Positions 43,459-52,786 of a DNA stretch of 64,000 bases are shown here, piece by piece; the stretch's first letter is position 1; every line of letters starts with the position of its first letter. The notes below the pieces were generated by a model. That model saw nothing but the letters and a program-made list of their open reading frames with translations, made no database searches and had not been told where the DNA came from. A program made the position numbers and the translations under genes. This DNA is from Solobacterium sp. UBA3691 (GTDB lineage Bacteria > Bacillota_I > Bacilli_A > Erysipelotrichales > Erysipelotrichaceae). The DNA lies in the NCBI GenBank assembly GCA_002372175.1, contig DFIS01000055.1, positions 1 through 64,000 on the forward strand, given 5' to 3'.

Positions 43459-46083
43459 TCACTTCCGCCATTGATCACTGTACAGGTAATCCTCCGGGTC
43501 TTCATCGATATGTCTGATCGTTATCTCCGGGGAACCGCTCCTGTTTACTGCCCGGAAGAGATAACCGATATCACACCATGTTGTTGTCACATACACGGTC
43601 TTTCCCTCTTCCGCCTCCGGCCAGCACTCCGCAAAGGATCCTTTCGTCAGCTTTGTATCACCGACATAGATCATATAGCCTGTATAATCATGATCTTCCG
43701 GCATATGTACCGTTATCGTACTCATTCCGCGGCTGTAGTTTTCTTCACATATCCATTTATCCAGTGCGGAAGCATCCATTACCACGGCAGGAGGATTGGT
43801 AAAATCGCTCAGATCAATACCGGCATATGTAATTCCTTCTCTCTCTTCGATCAGTCTTCCGCTTATGTAAACTGCTAACTTGTAATCAATATGGCAGGAT
43901 TCCTGTGTGCATTCGATATTGATTTCTTCGCAGGAAGACATTCCTGTCGGTAACGGGCAGGAATCATAATTATCCGTATGCGGTTTATATACCAGGGCAT
44001 CCAGAACCCATGTGACATCCTCCGGTTCCATAAATATCAACGTGGAAGGATCACTGTTTTTCTTTCCCAGTACGATACGGGCAGTGGCGACAGGGTTCTT
44101 TCCGGTCTCCATGTCTTTTTCCGTACGGTACAGATCTGCTCTTGTCGGTACTCCTGCAAACACCCAGTCATTCAGATTGAATTTCGCTTCAAATCTTCCC
44201 TTCTTATCGAGCTGTCCCTGCCAGATCGTTTTATCTGCTTCCTTCTTCAGATCCCTGAACTTAAACCAGTAACCGGCGTAGATCACCTTCTCATTGCCGT
44301 CTGTGACCCGCAGGGTCGTCTTGCTGTTAAGATTGTTGTATGTCTTGCGCAGCTGATCCAGAACAGCTTTCTGGTTTCGTTTCCGCATTGTACTCTCGCA
44401 TTCATACATCACCGGGTGAAGACGGTAGGTCAGATTGTTTATATAGTCATTCGTCAGTTCCTCGATCTCAGCATCGGTCGGATACGGCATCCGTTTAAAC
44501 CCGGCATCAGCTATCACTTCATTCTGAACAGAAACAGGAAGTTTCCAGAATGCTTCGGCATATAAACGTATCTCTCTGTCTACCGCATCCGGGATATACT
44601 CCTGCTTTCCTGCCGCACAGTATCTGTCAATGATATCCATGAAGATCTCATACCATTCAAGGTTGGTACGCGGTCTATAGTCACCGCTTTTAAAACTGTC
44701 TCCGAAATACTCATAGACTTTGCCCATATCCTCCATCTTCATATATCTGGCTTCTTCAAACATGGAGTCAATGAACAGTCCGAAAACGAATACCCCTGAC
44801 ATATACATGCTTACCATCGGTACGATCGTCCCTGTCTGATAATACGAGACGTAATCCAGGGCTGTGTTGATATAGGTTTTGTAAAGAGACAGGACTTCGT
44901 TTCTTGTGATATCTCCGCCGTCATTCTTGTGCCTGAAAAACTCATAGGAAAGCTTGCACATGGATGTATAGATACCCAGTTTTCCAAGCATCGTCATCCC
45001 CCGGTTCATATATGACTGGGTGTATTCTCCGCCCAGAGCCAGGATATTTGCGGCATTGCCGAGCCACATGGAAGAATCATACAGCTGTGCATTCAGTCCT
45101 TCCGGGAATACCTTGACCAGTGTGCCGTACATCGCTCCAAGCCCCAGTTCGACAAGACCGTCTTTTGTGTCTGCCCATTTGCGGTAATCTGTATCCCAGG
45201 ACTCAGGATCCATTTCGATATCACGAATAAACTCCTCAAAAGCTTTTGTGTAGTCCTCCAGACTGAGATTGCCCACAAAGGCATTTCCGAAGTTAATATC
45301 ATATCTCAGGGCACGCAGTTCATCACGGTAGTGAAACAGCTGCCGTTCCGAAAGATGTTCTGCGTAGATGATGACTTCTTTGTTTGCTTCATCCACATCG
45401 AACAGTTCGAGTTCAAAGGAGCCATCATCATTCATGGCATGTACACTCATACAGCGGGCAGGATCTTCTCCTTCCGTAAAGAAGTCTTCATCATAGGGTA
45501 TGCGGATCTCCATAAACCCGTTGACCGTTCCCGTGATCTGATCACTGGAGATATCATACCTGTATATTTCTGATTCCCCGCCTTCGGAAACATATGAGCT
45601 CAGTGCTGTAACTGTGTATTCTACAGGTTCTTCCACAAGACAGTCGGATACCGTCAGCGTTACCTTATCCGCACCCGGAGACAGCTGACCGGTCTTTGTA
45701 TAGTTCAGTGTCTGATACTCCCTGTTATCAGGAGCTGCTGTTTTTGGCGTTTCATTCTGTATGACCTTTGTGCCTGCGGGTTCTTTTCTGTCACGCAGAA
45801 AACCCGGATAGACAAATCCGGTGAAGGCCAGGATCACTGCCAGAGCAAGGATCAGAAACTTACCGCCGATGCCTCCGGAGGTCTTCTTATTATCCTGTTT
45901 TACGTTCTTCGGAGCAGAAACAGATGCTGTTTTCGTGCTTATTTTTTCCGCAGGCTGATTCTGCCGGGTTTCTTTTCGGCATGAAGAGACGGGTATCTTT
46001 CGCTCTGTCCTGGCACCGCATTTCATGCAGAAGTTTGCGCCTTCCGACAAAGCAGCACCGCATTTACTGCAATATTCAGCCAT
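43459..46083 (-). CDS. Large zinc-ribbon transmembrane protein
   Basis: Protein of 874 residues from the ATG at 46083, chosen because AAGGAGG (46090-46096) lies 6 bases upstream; a longer reading to 46137 has no such site. An N-terminal zinc ribbon (YCSKCGAAL...CMKCGAR) is followed by a basic Lys/Gln linker, one transmembrane helix (about 79-98) and an ectodomain of about 770 residues. The ectodomain begins with an Ig-like segment (PGADKVTLTVSDCLVEEPVEYTV), continues with a long helical middle containing Trp and Tyr clusters, and ends in beta-rich parts. No catalytic motif is recognised. It is the largest of three proteins with the zinc ribbon-transmembrane-exterior plan at this locus and has its own terminator. 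Confidence 0.85.
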   Translation of the reverse strand: MAEYCSKCGAALSEGANFCMKCGARTERKIPVSSCRKETRQNQPAEKISTKTASVSAPKNVKQDNKKTSGGIGGKFLILALAVILAFTGFVYPGFLRDRKEPAGTKVIQNETPKTAAPDNREYQTLNYTKTGQLSPGADKVTLTVSDCLVEEPVEYTVTALSSYVSEGGESEIYRYDISSDQITGTVNGFMEIRIPYDEDFFTEGEDPARCMSVHAMNDDGSFELELFDVDEANKEVIIYAEHLSERQLFHYRDELRALRYDINFGNAFVGNLSLEDYTKAFEEFIRDIEMDPESWDTDYRKWADTKDGLVELGLGAMYGTLVKVFPEGLNAQLYDSSMWLGNAANILALGGEYTQSYMNRGMTMLGKLGIYTSMCKLSYEFFRHKNDGGDITRNEVLSLYKTYINTALDYVSYYQTGTIVPMVSMYMSGVFVFGLFIDSMFEEARYMKMEDMGKVYEYFGDSFKSGDYRPRTNLEWYEIFMDIIDRYCAAGKQEYIPDAVDREIRLYAEAFWKLPVSVQNEVIADAGFKRMPYPTDAEIEELTNDYINNLTYRLHPVMYECESTMRKRNQKAVLDQLRKTYNNLNSKTTLRVTDGNEKVIYAGYWFKFRDLKKEADKTIWQGQLDKKGRFEAKFNLNDWVFAGVPTRADLYRTEKDMETGKNPVATARIVLGKKNSDPSTLIFMEPEDVTWVLDALVYKPHTDNYDSCPLPTGMSSCEEINIECTQESCHIDYKLAVYISGRLIEEREGITYAGIDLSDFTNPPAVVMDASALDKWICEENYSRGMSTITVHMPEDHDYTGYMIYVGDTKLTKGSFAECWPEAEEGKTVYVTTTWCDIGYLFRAVNRSGSPEITIRHIDEDPEDYLYSDQWRK

Positions 46084-46240
46084 ATATATCCTCCTTCGAA
46101 TTGTTAAGACAAACGGAGAAAACCAAAAAGCATTCACTTCGTGATCTGTTATCGGTGATTATCTGGTGCTGTTTGTTCACAAAGCTGTAACCCAAAACTA
46201 CGGATTTCAGCCTTAGTTGTTTGACACTTCAATAATACTA

Positions 46241-46265
46241 TAAAAATGCACTCCGCAGAGTGCAT
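46241..46265 (-). terminator. Intrinsic terminator after the hydroxyacid dehydrogenase
   Basis: ATGCACTC and GAGTGCAT pair around CGCA (46246-46265) and are followed leftward by TTTTTA. It lies 57 bases after the stop at 46322. The rest of 46084-46321 shows no gene; it must contain the promoter of the zinc-ribbon gene, but no clear hexamers are seen. Confidence 0.8.
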
Positions 46266-46321
46266 GATCTGTCATTGTTCACAGGATACTGACAAAGGGC
46301 TCTTCTTTTCGTGTCTGAGCC

Positions 46322-47266
46322 TCAGCTGACAACGTTGATGGGTCTGCCGCTGCGGTAGGCTTCGATATTCTGACGGATGATGCCGACAAGGCGTTTCCTG
46401 CTGTCTGCTGCTTTCCAGCCGATATGCGGTGTCAGAATGACGTTGGGAAGCGTAAAGAGCGGACTGTCTTCCGGCAATGGTTCTGTCTCCTGTACATCCA
46501 GGGCGGCTCCGGCGATCTCTCCGTCACGCAGTGCTTCATACAGTGCCTTTTCATCGATCAGAGCACCTCTTGAGGTATTGATCAGGCAGGCACTCTTTTT
46601 CATCTTACGCAGTGCTTCTGCGTCAATGATGTGGCGTGTCGCATCAGTCAGCGGACAGTGCAGGGTGACATAATCACTTTCCCTCAGCACTTCATCCAGC
46701 GATACATACCGGACATTTTCTCTGTCTTCCTTCGGTGTACGGGTATAGATCAGGATATTCATGCCCAGACTCAGTGCTGTATGAACCACCAGGGAACCGA
46801 TATGTCCCTCTCCGATCACACCCAGGGTCTTTCCGCAGACTTCGTTGTGCTGAACACACAGATGATCCGTGAAGTTTGCGTGGTCACCGCGCGCCAGCAT
46901 TGCCGACTGGATCTGCATCGAGCTCGACAGCATCAATATAAACATGATTGCCATCTCGCGTACGCTTTCCGAGGAGTAGGCAGGAGCGTTGCAGACGGTG
47001 ATGCCGTGCTCTTTGGCAGCCTGAATATCAATATTGTTATATCCGGTGCCGGCTTCCACGATCAGCTTCAGCTGCGGCGGAAAAGAGGCGATCATCTCTG
47101 CGGTGACCGGGTTCTCTTTGGTGATCAGAATATCTGCGTCATGAATGCGCCCGGCCATCTTCGTTTCATCAGCGTCTTCGTATACAGCGACTTCTTCCGA
47201 CAGTGACGAAAAATCAAGCAGCCTGTCATAGTTCATCTTCTTTTCGCACAGAACTACAGTTTTCAT
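46322..47266 (-). CDS. D-isomer-specific 2-hydroxyacid dehydrogenase
   Basis: Cytoplasmic NAD(P)-dependent oxidoreductase of 314 residues that interconverts 2-keto and D-2-hydroxy acids. Visible: Rossmann motif GVIGEGHIGSL, catalytic Arg in NTSRGALID, Glu in the following EIAGAALDV..EP region, and catalytic His in LTPHIGW. The start is placed at the second ATG (47266), as AAAGGAG sits 7 bases upstream; the ATG at 47272 is too close to it. The upstream nitroreductase stop overlaps this start region, so the two are coupled. The specific substrate (glycerate, hydroxypyruvate or other) is not decidable. Confidence 0.92.
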   Translation of the reverse strand: MKTVVLCEKKMNYDRLLDFSSLSEEVAVYEDADETKMAGRIHDADILITKENPVTAEMIASFPPQLKLIVEAGTGYNNIDIQAAKEHGITVCNAPAYSSESVREMAIMFILMLSSSMQIQSAMLARGDHANFTDHLCVQHNEVCGKTLGVIGEGHIGSLVVHTALSLGMNILIYTRTPKEDRENVRYVSLDEVLRESDYVTLHCPLTDATRHIIDAEALRKMKKSACLINTSRGALIDEKALYEALRDGEIAGAALDVQETEPLPEDSPLFTLPNVILTPHIGWKAADSRKRLVGIIRQNIEAYRSGRPINVVS

Positions 47267-47268
47267 GA

Positions 47269-47847
47269 TCATTCTCCTTTTCTGCTCAGCACCAGCTCCT
47301 GCAAAGGACGCTTCTTTACATGTGTGACATTGTTCTCATCACGTAACGGCAATGTGCTGTCGCCTTCCTGCATCTCTTCAAGCACACTGGTCTCGGCAGG
47401 TTTGCCTACAGCCAGTACCAGCAGGATCTTCAGGTGTTCATCCAGAGACAGCAGTTTCTCCAGAGGTTCTCTGTCAAAGCTTCCGATCATCAGTCCGCCG
47501 AGATCTCTTTCGGCTGCTGCCAGCATGATCGTCTGTGCCGCTATACCGGCATCACGCCACCAGGCCCAGGCTCTGTCATCGATCGCTGTGTCCTGCAGGA
47601 TCAGGATAAACCCTGTACAGCGGATACCGGGATACGGGCGGTCCTTGCCCCAGTGTGTATGTTCGGCAATCGCATTGACTTCATCTGTTTCCCAGCTCAC
47701 GTAGAATTTCAGGGCCTGGGCATTGCCTGCGGTCGGGCAGAAGCGGGCATGATCGACCAGTTCCAGAAGGTCTTCCTTACTCAGTGTACAGGTTTCGTCG
47801 TAGGCGCGGATACTGCGGCTTTTGATGACCAGATCTTTCAGTTTCAT
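47269..47847 (-). CDS. Nitroreductase family protein
   Basis: FMN-dependent oxidoreductase of 192 residues. The N-terminal RSIRAY motif binds FMN phosphate, RFCPTAGNAQ forms the flavin loop, and the AAAERDLGGLMIGSF region fits the family. The length and extra AWAWWRDAG segment place it among the small nitroreductases. AAGGAG precedes the ATG. It is co-transcribed with the downstream hydroxyacid dehydrogenase through overlapping stop and ribosome-binding sequences. The physiological electron acceptor is unknown. It is divergent from the amidohydrolase at 47922. Confidence 0.9.
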   Translation of the reverse strand: MKLKDLVIKSRSIRAYDETCTLSKEDLLELVDHARFCPTAGNAQALKFYVSWETDEVNAIAEHTHWGKDRPYPGIRCTGFILILQDTAIDDRAWAWWRDAGIAAQTIMLAAAERDLGGLMIGSFDREPLEKLLSLDEHLKILLVLAVGKPAETSVLEEMQEGDSTLPLRDENNVTHVKKRPLQELVLSRKGE

Positions 47848-47921
47848 GAGATATCTCCTTGTTTATATCATCATTATACGTTCTGACTGTTACAATAAAT
47901 ACAAGAAGTGAGGAACTATAT

Positions 47922-49058
47922 ATGATCATTAAAAACGGTATGATCCACGACTGTGTCAGCAGAGAACCCTACCGGGCAGATATCCTGCTCAGAGACGGAA
48001 AGATCGCAGCGATCGGTCATGATCTCGGTGATGATCCGGAAGTCTATGATGCCTCCGGTAAACATGTCTATCCGGGCTTTATCGATGCCCATGCCCATCT
48101 TGGACTTGACGGCTACGGTATCGGCTTTGAGGGTGCTGACTACAACGAACCCGGGGATATCTGCACACCGCAGTTACGGGCGATCGACAGTTATAATCCT
48201 CTGGATCCTTCCGTGCGCAAGGCTGCTGAGGGCGGTATCACCACCGTCGCAACCGGTCAGGGAAGTGCCAATGCGATCGGCGGCACATGGATCGCAGTCA
48301 AGACATACGGTGTATGTGCAGATGATGCCGTGATCAAGGACCCTGTGGCGATGAAGTGTGCGCTGGGTGAGAATCCCAAGCGTGCATACCGTGAGAAAGG
48401 CAATGCGTCCAGAATGTCTACAGCCAGTGTCATCAGAAATATGCTGTTCAGGGCGAAGGAGTATCTGGCAAAGAAGGAAGCTGCCGGTGATGATATCTCC
48501 AAAATGCCTGCGTTTGACTACAAATGCGAGGCGATGATCCCGGTATTAAAGAAAGAGATTCCGTTAAAGATCCATGCCCATCAGGCAAATGATATCCTGA
48601 CGGCTGTACGTCTTGCCCGTGAGTTTGATCTGAAGATGACGCTTGAACATGTCACAGAAGGTCACCTGATCGCTGACAAGCTGGCAGAGACAGACTACAT
48701 GATGGCAGTCGGTCCTTCCCTGACACATGCGACCAAGTTTGAGCTGCAGAACAAGTCCTGGACGACACCTGGTGTGCTTGCGGCTAAGGGCTGTCATGTA
48801 TCGATCATCACAGACTCTCCGGTCATTCCCCAGGAGTATCTGCCGTTATGTGCAGGTCTGGCGGTCAAGGCCGGCATGGATCCGTTTGAGGCACTGAAGG
48901 CGATCACCATCAATCCGGCTGAACATATCGGTATCGCCGACAGAGTGGGTACGCTGGAAGCGGGCAAGGATGCCGATGTCCTGGTCTATGAGGGTGATCC
49001 TCTCGACAGTATGTCCACCCTGCACCTGGTCATGATCGACGGAAAGCGGATCAAATAA
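47922..49058 (+). CDS. Amidohydrolase (imidazolonepropionase-like)
   Basis: Metal-dependent hydrolase of 378 residues. It has the N-terminal beta-sandwich start (MIIKNGMIHD), the metal motif DAHAHLG, further ligands KIHAHQ and LEHVTEGH, and the late ITDSPV aspartate. These match the COG1228 amidohydrolases that open cyclic amides or cleave peptide-like substrates. The start at 47922 is supported by GTGAGGA 8 bases upstream; a longer frame to 47859 lacks this. It is a single gene ended by a terminator. The substrate cannot be named. Confidence 0.9.
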   Translation: MIIKNGMIHDCVSREPYRADILLRDGKIAAIGHDLGDDPEVYDASGKHVYPGFIDAHAHLGLDGYGIGFEGADYNEPGDICTPQLRAIDSYNPLDPSVRKAAEGGITTVATGQGSANAIGGTWIAVKTYGVCADDAVIKDPVAMKCALGENPKRAYREKGNASRMSTASVIRNMLFRAKEYLAKKEAAGDDISKMPAFDYKCEAMIPVLKKEIPLKIHAHQANDILTAVRLAREFDLKMTLEHVTEGHLIADKLAETDYMMAVGPSLTHATKFELQNKSWTTPGVLAAKGCHVSIITDSPVIPQEYLPLCAGLAVKAGMDPFEALKAITINPAEHIGIADRVGTLEAGKDADVLVYEGDPLDSMSTLHLVMIDGKRIK

Positions 49059-49076
49059 ACGATTTACGTGATAAAT

Positions 49077-49107
49077 GCACAGGCTGTCATACCTGTGCGT
49101 TTTGTTT
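49077..49107 (+). terminator. Intrinsic terminator after the amidohydrolase
   Basis: GCACAGG and CCTGTGC pair around an 8-base loop and are followed by GTTTTGTTT, 19 bases after the stop. Confidence 0.8.
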
Positions 49108-49126
49108 ATGCCTGTGATCCGTGTGA

Positions 49127-49411
49127 TCAGACTGTATACTTCTCGATCACTGTCTCTTCGACGTATGTATCCTTCAGTTCCCCCAGTCTTCTGAAGTGAG
49201 GCATCTTCCGGTGTTCTGCGAAAGCTTCCTCATCCTGCCATTTCTCCAGCAGGAACAGTTCATCACTGTTTTCTGTTGAATAATAGTAATCATACTTCAG
49301 GTTACCTGCTTCTGCTCTGCAGGCTTCATCGATACCTTCCGTCCTGATCATCTTCAGGAATTCTTCCCGCATGTCCGGTTTACACCTGTACGTTACATTC
49401 AATACGATCAT
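49127..49411 (-). CDS. Antibiotic biosynthesis monooxygenase (ABM) family protein
   Basis: Ferredoxin-like-fold protein of 94 residues. The pattern MIVLNVTYRCKPDMREEFL, an acidic middle (YYSTENSDELFLLEKWQDEEAFAEH) and the MPHFRRLG end match the YgiN/ABM family of small monooxygenases acting on quinol-like substrates. Its start codon overlaps the CotH gene stop by 4 bases, implying coupling. A functional link to CotH is not obvious. Confidence 0.88.
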   Translation of the reverse strand: MIVLNVTYRCKPDMREEFLKMIRTEGIDEACRAEAGNLKYDYYYSTENSDELFLLEKWQDEEAFAEHRKMPHFRRLGELKDTYVEETVIEKYTV

Positions 49412-51120
49412 TTCTGTTCTCCTTCTGTATTTAATGCCGCTTCGATCTTCGGCATGAGCAGGTCATATCTGTCTTTGAAATACTGACGTACACGTTCAAG
49501 TTCTTCGTCCCAGTACTTGTAAGAACCGTCGAAGCGCAGGAAGTGATCCTGCATCAGCGGGCGGTACTGTGCTGCCAGTGCTGTGATGACTTCTTCCGTT
49601 CTTTCCGGGGCGAAGTTTACGCTTCCGATCTCTCTGATCCTGTCCAGAAACAATTCCCGGAATTCCGTATTCCGCATGGCCGCAGAAAATACCGGGAAGT
49701 GTTCGATGGCAGCCGCAAAGTGATCATATTCTGCCGAGGTAGAGTCCTGTTTATACAGATCTGTACTATACTCTGTATCATACAGCAGGAAGCGCCATCT
49801 GCCGTCATCTTCGCTGCAGGTATATCCGGGTGTGCGCACACGCCACAGGCGGATATTCTTATCCGGCGCAAAGTCATTGTTTCCGAAGTAGATCTCAGCC
49901 GCAAAGTATTCTGCCATATTCTCTGTATCAACGGTACTGCTGAAGGCTTTCCATACCTCCGGATCTGTCAGATCCTTGTCCGCATATGATTTAAACTCTT
50001 CATACAGCAGGATATCTTCATCTTCACCCTCATCCAGTTCATCTTCTTCGATGATGATGACATTATCTCTGTCCACACCGTAATGTGATTCGAAGTACTG
50101 GTCATCATATGTTTCCGTCATTGCATATACACCCCAGTATTCTCCGTTCAGAAACAGGATCACCGGATATGATTCCTGTGTCTCAAAGACTCTGTCCTTC
50201 AGCAGCTGCTGGATCATATTGTCACGGAACTTCAGGTACATGGCATCATTGCCGCCGTTGCGCAGGGCAAACTTTCGGTATTCGGTGATCGTCCTGTCTT
50301 CCGGGTCCTTCGCTTCTTCAAACAGCGGACAGGAGAGGATCCCTCCGTAATCCTTGCGGAAGTATATGTTGAAGCTCTTCTGCGGGAGGGAGCGTGTATG
50401 TCCGCCGCGTATGCGTATGCCGGCATCTGCTTCAAAGCGGATCGTCCCGTCACTGTCAAACATCGTCAGCGATACCGGTCTTTCCCACTCTCTGCCATGC
50501 TGGGAGAAGTTCGCTTCCGGCTCGATCTTTCCGACCGTCTCACTGCTGAAGCGCATGCCTTCTTCGGTCTTCTTCCACTCGTCATAGATCCTGCCTTTGG
50601 CCATGATACCGGTATCGTAATCCAGCAGATCTTTCGGATCAGCGATTGCCGACAGCAGAGGTACATCCCCGTATCTTTCCTGCAGATCCTGTCCCACCCA
50701 GTATGTCTTTGTGACGACGGGTCCGCTGTTGCCCTGGCTGTCGATACATGCGGCACGGAGGATGTTCGCCTTTGGCAGTGAGGTATCCTCCAGGATACGG
50801 CGGTGCCATCCCTCAACTGTGCTCAGAGCCCCGTTTTCTTCCGAGGCCAGATTGTCCGGACTGCCCGTGGCATCCTCCAGGGTGATCGCTCTTCTGTATT
50901 TTCGGGAGTTCTTTGTCGGTACGCTGCCGTCTGTGGTGTAATAAATATCAAAGTGATTCTCACTGCTGAGTTCCAGTTTTACCGGCTGTTCATATATACC
51001 TGAGGGCATGGAGAAAACAGGTACTTCCGTGCTGATCTCTGCACCTGGTACAGGTTTGTTAACACATCCTGCAGTGCAGAGCAGAAGGCCTGTCAGTATT
51101 CCTGTGAATGTCTTTTTCAT
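49408..51120 (-). CDS. CotH kinase-fold lipoprotein
   Basis: Secreted protein of 570 residues. A lipoprotein-type signal peptide ends at Cys19 (LLCTAGC; Thr at -3 is not ideal). A chitobiase C-terminal-like segment follows (about 40-110, YYTTDGSVPT), then the CotH kinase domain (about 210-540: GIRIRGGHTRSLPQKSF, LRNGGNDAMYLKFRD, NGEYWGVYAMTE, LLYDTEYSTDLY). CotH proteins are atypical kinases linked in Bacillus to spore coat assembly, but they also occur in non-spore surface contexts, so sporulation should not be assumed. GGAGG precedes the ATG. It lies 45 bases after the amylase-family gene and overlaps the ABM gene, forming a three-gene operon. Confidence 0.9.
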   Translation of the reverse strand: MKKTFTGILTGLLLCTAGCVNKPVPGAEISTEVPVFSMPSGIYEQPVKLELSSENHFDIYYTTDGSVPTKNSRKYRRAITLEDATGSPDNLASEENGALSTVEGWHRRILEDTSLPKANILRAACIDSQGNSGPVVTKTYWVGQDLQERYGDVPLLSAIADPKDLLDYDTGIMAKGRIYDEWKKTEEGMRFSSETVGKIEPEANFSQHGREWERPVSLTMFDSDGTIRFEADAGIRIRGGHTRSLPQKSFNIYFRKDYGGILSCPLFEEAKDPEDRTITEYRKFALRNGGNDAMYLKFRDNMIQQLLKDRVFETQESYPVILFLNGEYWGVYAMTETYDDQYFESHYGVDRDNVIIIEEDELDEGEDEDILLYEEFKSYADKDLTDPEVWKAFSSTVDTENMAEYFAAEIYFGNNDFAPDKNIRLWRVRTPGYTCSEDDGRWRFLLYDTEYSTDLYKQDSTSAEYDHFAAAIEHFPVFSAAMRNTEFRELFLDRIREIGSVNFAPERTEEVITALAAQYRPLMQDHFLRFDGSYKYWDEELERVRQYFKDRYDLLMPKIEAALNTEGEQK

Positions 51121-51165
51121 AATACCTCCGTTGCTGAAATGTTTTGCGGAGTATGATGTTTTGTG

Positions 51166-52707
51166 CTATCGGAAGCTCTTTACCCAGTTGACCAGAGAAT
51201 CATGCCAGATGTTATCCAGGACACTTTTCTTCATCTGTTCATTCACCGGTCCGTTCTTTGCCATTTTTGCCAGGATCTCTGCCTGCAGTTCTTCTACGGT
51301 CATCTCTTCGTATGATTTGGCAGGTCCTGTATATCTCTGCGGTTCCGGTGTATTCTTCTGTTCTGCTTTCTTCGGCGGTGTGATCTTTACCGGTGTGTAT
51401 GTTCTTCCCTCCGGGATCCAGATCTCGCCGCTGTTTCCTTCCAGCTGTACATGCATGTGTCCGTCTGTTACCGTACATATCCTTCCGGATATGGCACCGG
51501 TATAGGTGCCGTTTCCGGCCCTGGCAGGGATATCCGCAGGATGTCCCTCATTGTTTACCGTAATGATGATATCTCCCCGGCGGAAGGCAAACTGCCCTGT
51601 TGTCAGATGCAGCTCTTCGTAATCTCCGTAAGACAGGGCTGTTTCCGTCCTGCGGATCTTTCCGAGTGCCTGCAGGAAGCGCAGACAGTCGTTTTCCTGC
51701 ATCTGTGCAAGATCGAGCCGGGGACGGAGTGAGGCGTCACTGAAGCGTTCCTTTCTGCCTTCAATGCCGTATTCGGAGCCATAGTATAGAGATGGTATAC
51801 CAGGCAGTGTATACAGCAGGATATGCAGCGGATACCAGTTGGCTTTCTCGTGCAGACGGGTCATGATGCGCTCGGTATCGTGGTTGTCCGCGAAGTTGTA
51901 CAAGTGCCTCATGCCTGACTGCAGCGTGCGTCTTACGGTGTGGGCGATCTCGAAATAGTTATGATCGTTATGACCGCTGTAGAGGGCCTTGTGCAGGGCA
52001 TAGTCGGTGACGGCATGCAGGGTGTGATCGTTGACCCAGCGTGTATACTCGCCATGGATCACTTCCCCCATCAGCCAGAATTCCGGTTTGACTTCGTCTG
52101 CTGTCCGGCGAAGCTCCTGCATGAAGCCGAAGTCCAGCACATCTGCCGCATCCAGGCGCAGACCGTCGATATCATATACGTTTACCCATTCTCGGACTGT
52201 GTCCAGAAGATAGTTTCTTACCTCCGGCTCATGCATGTTCAGTTTGACGAGCAGGTCATGACCGCCCCAGTTCTCGTACCGCAGGCCGTCGTTATAGGTG
52301 TTATTCCCGTGGAAATCGATCCGGTACCAGTTACGGTAACGGGAGTTTTCACGGTACTGCAGGATATCCTGAAAAGCAAAGAATTCCCGGCCTGTGTGAT
52401 TGAATACCGCATCGAGAATGACCCGTATCCCCTGTCGGTGACATTCGCTGACAAATTCTGCCAGGTCTTCGTTATCACCGAGACGCTCATCTACTTTTCT
52501 GTAATCACTTGTATCGTAGCCATGCGTACCCGAGGAAAACAGCGGTCCGATATACAGGGCATTACAGCCGAGATCCTTGATATGTCTGATCCACGGATGC
52601 AGATCACGGAGTCTGTGCACCGTTTCTGTGTGATCGTTGCGTTCCGGAGCACCAAGCAGTCCCAGGGGATAAATATGATAGAATACAGCTTCTTCAAACC
52701 ATGCCAT
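51166..52707 (-). CDS. GH13 alpha-amylase family glycosidase
   Basis: Cytoplasmic alpha-glucan hydrolase of 513 residues with no signal peptide. Conserved regions: DAVFNHT (99-105), DGLRLDAAD with nucleophile Asp186, GEVIHG with acid/base Glu215, and FADNHDTE with Asp277. LNMHEPEVRNYL is typical of neopullulanase or cyclomaltodextrinase-like members. After the C-terminal beta domain (to about 435) there is an unusual Pro/Lys/Glu-rich tail (436-513) with a predicted helical end, not part of the usual fold. It is the first gene of the operon with CotH and ABM. Exact specificity is unknown. Confidence 0.93.
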   Translation of the reverse strand: MAWFEEAVFYHIYPLGLLGAPERNDHTETVHRLRDLHPWIRHIKDLGCNALYIGPLFSSGTHGYDTSDYRKVDERLGDNEDLAEFVSECHRQGIRVILDAVFNHTGREFFAFQDILQYRENSRYRNWYRIDFHGNNTYNDGLRYENWGGHDLLVKLNMHEPEVRNYLLDTVREWVNVYDIDGLRLDAADVLDFGFMQELRRTADEVKPEFWLMGEVIHGEYTRWVNDHTLHAVTDYALHKALYSGHNDHNYFEIAHTVRRTLQSGMRHLYNFADNHDTERIMTRLHEKANWYPLHILLYTLPGIPSLYYGSEYGIEGRKERFSDASLRPRLDLAQMQENDCLRFLQALGKIRRTETALSYGDYEELHLTTGQFAFRRGDIIITVNNEGHPADIPARAGNGTYTGAISGRICTVTDGHMHVQLEGNSGEIWIPEGRTYTPVKITPPKKAEQKNTPEPQRYTGPAKSYEEMTVEELQAEILAKMAKNGPVNEQMKKSVLDNIWHDSLVNWVKSFR

Positions 52708-52763
52708 ATCTGTTGCCTTCTTTCATCCAAATTATACAGGAAGTATATCTTAACAAAACAGAG

Positions 52764-52769
52764 TATAAT
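52764..52769 (+). promoter_or_regulatory. -10 element just ahead of the Tim44-like gene
   Basis: A perfect TATAAT ends 17 bases before the ATG at 52787. A transcript from it would have a leader of roughly 10 bases and no ribosome-binding site, suggesting near-leaderless translation. No clear -35 is visible. Confidence 0.45.
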
Positions 52770-52786
52770 ATGTATGCATATCACTT

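Noticed and set aside
46221..46242. TTGACA followed by TATAAA on the plus strand
   Set aside because: The spacing is only about 12 bases and no plus-strand gene follows.
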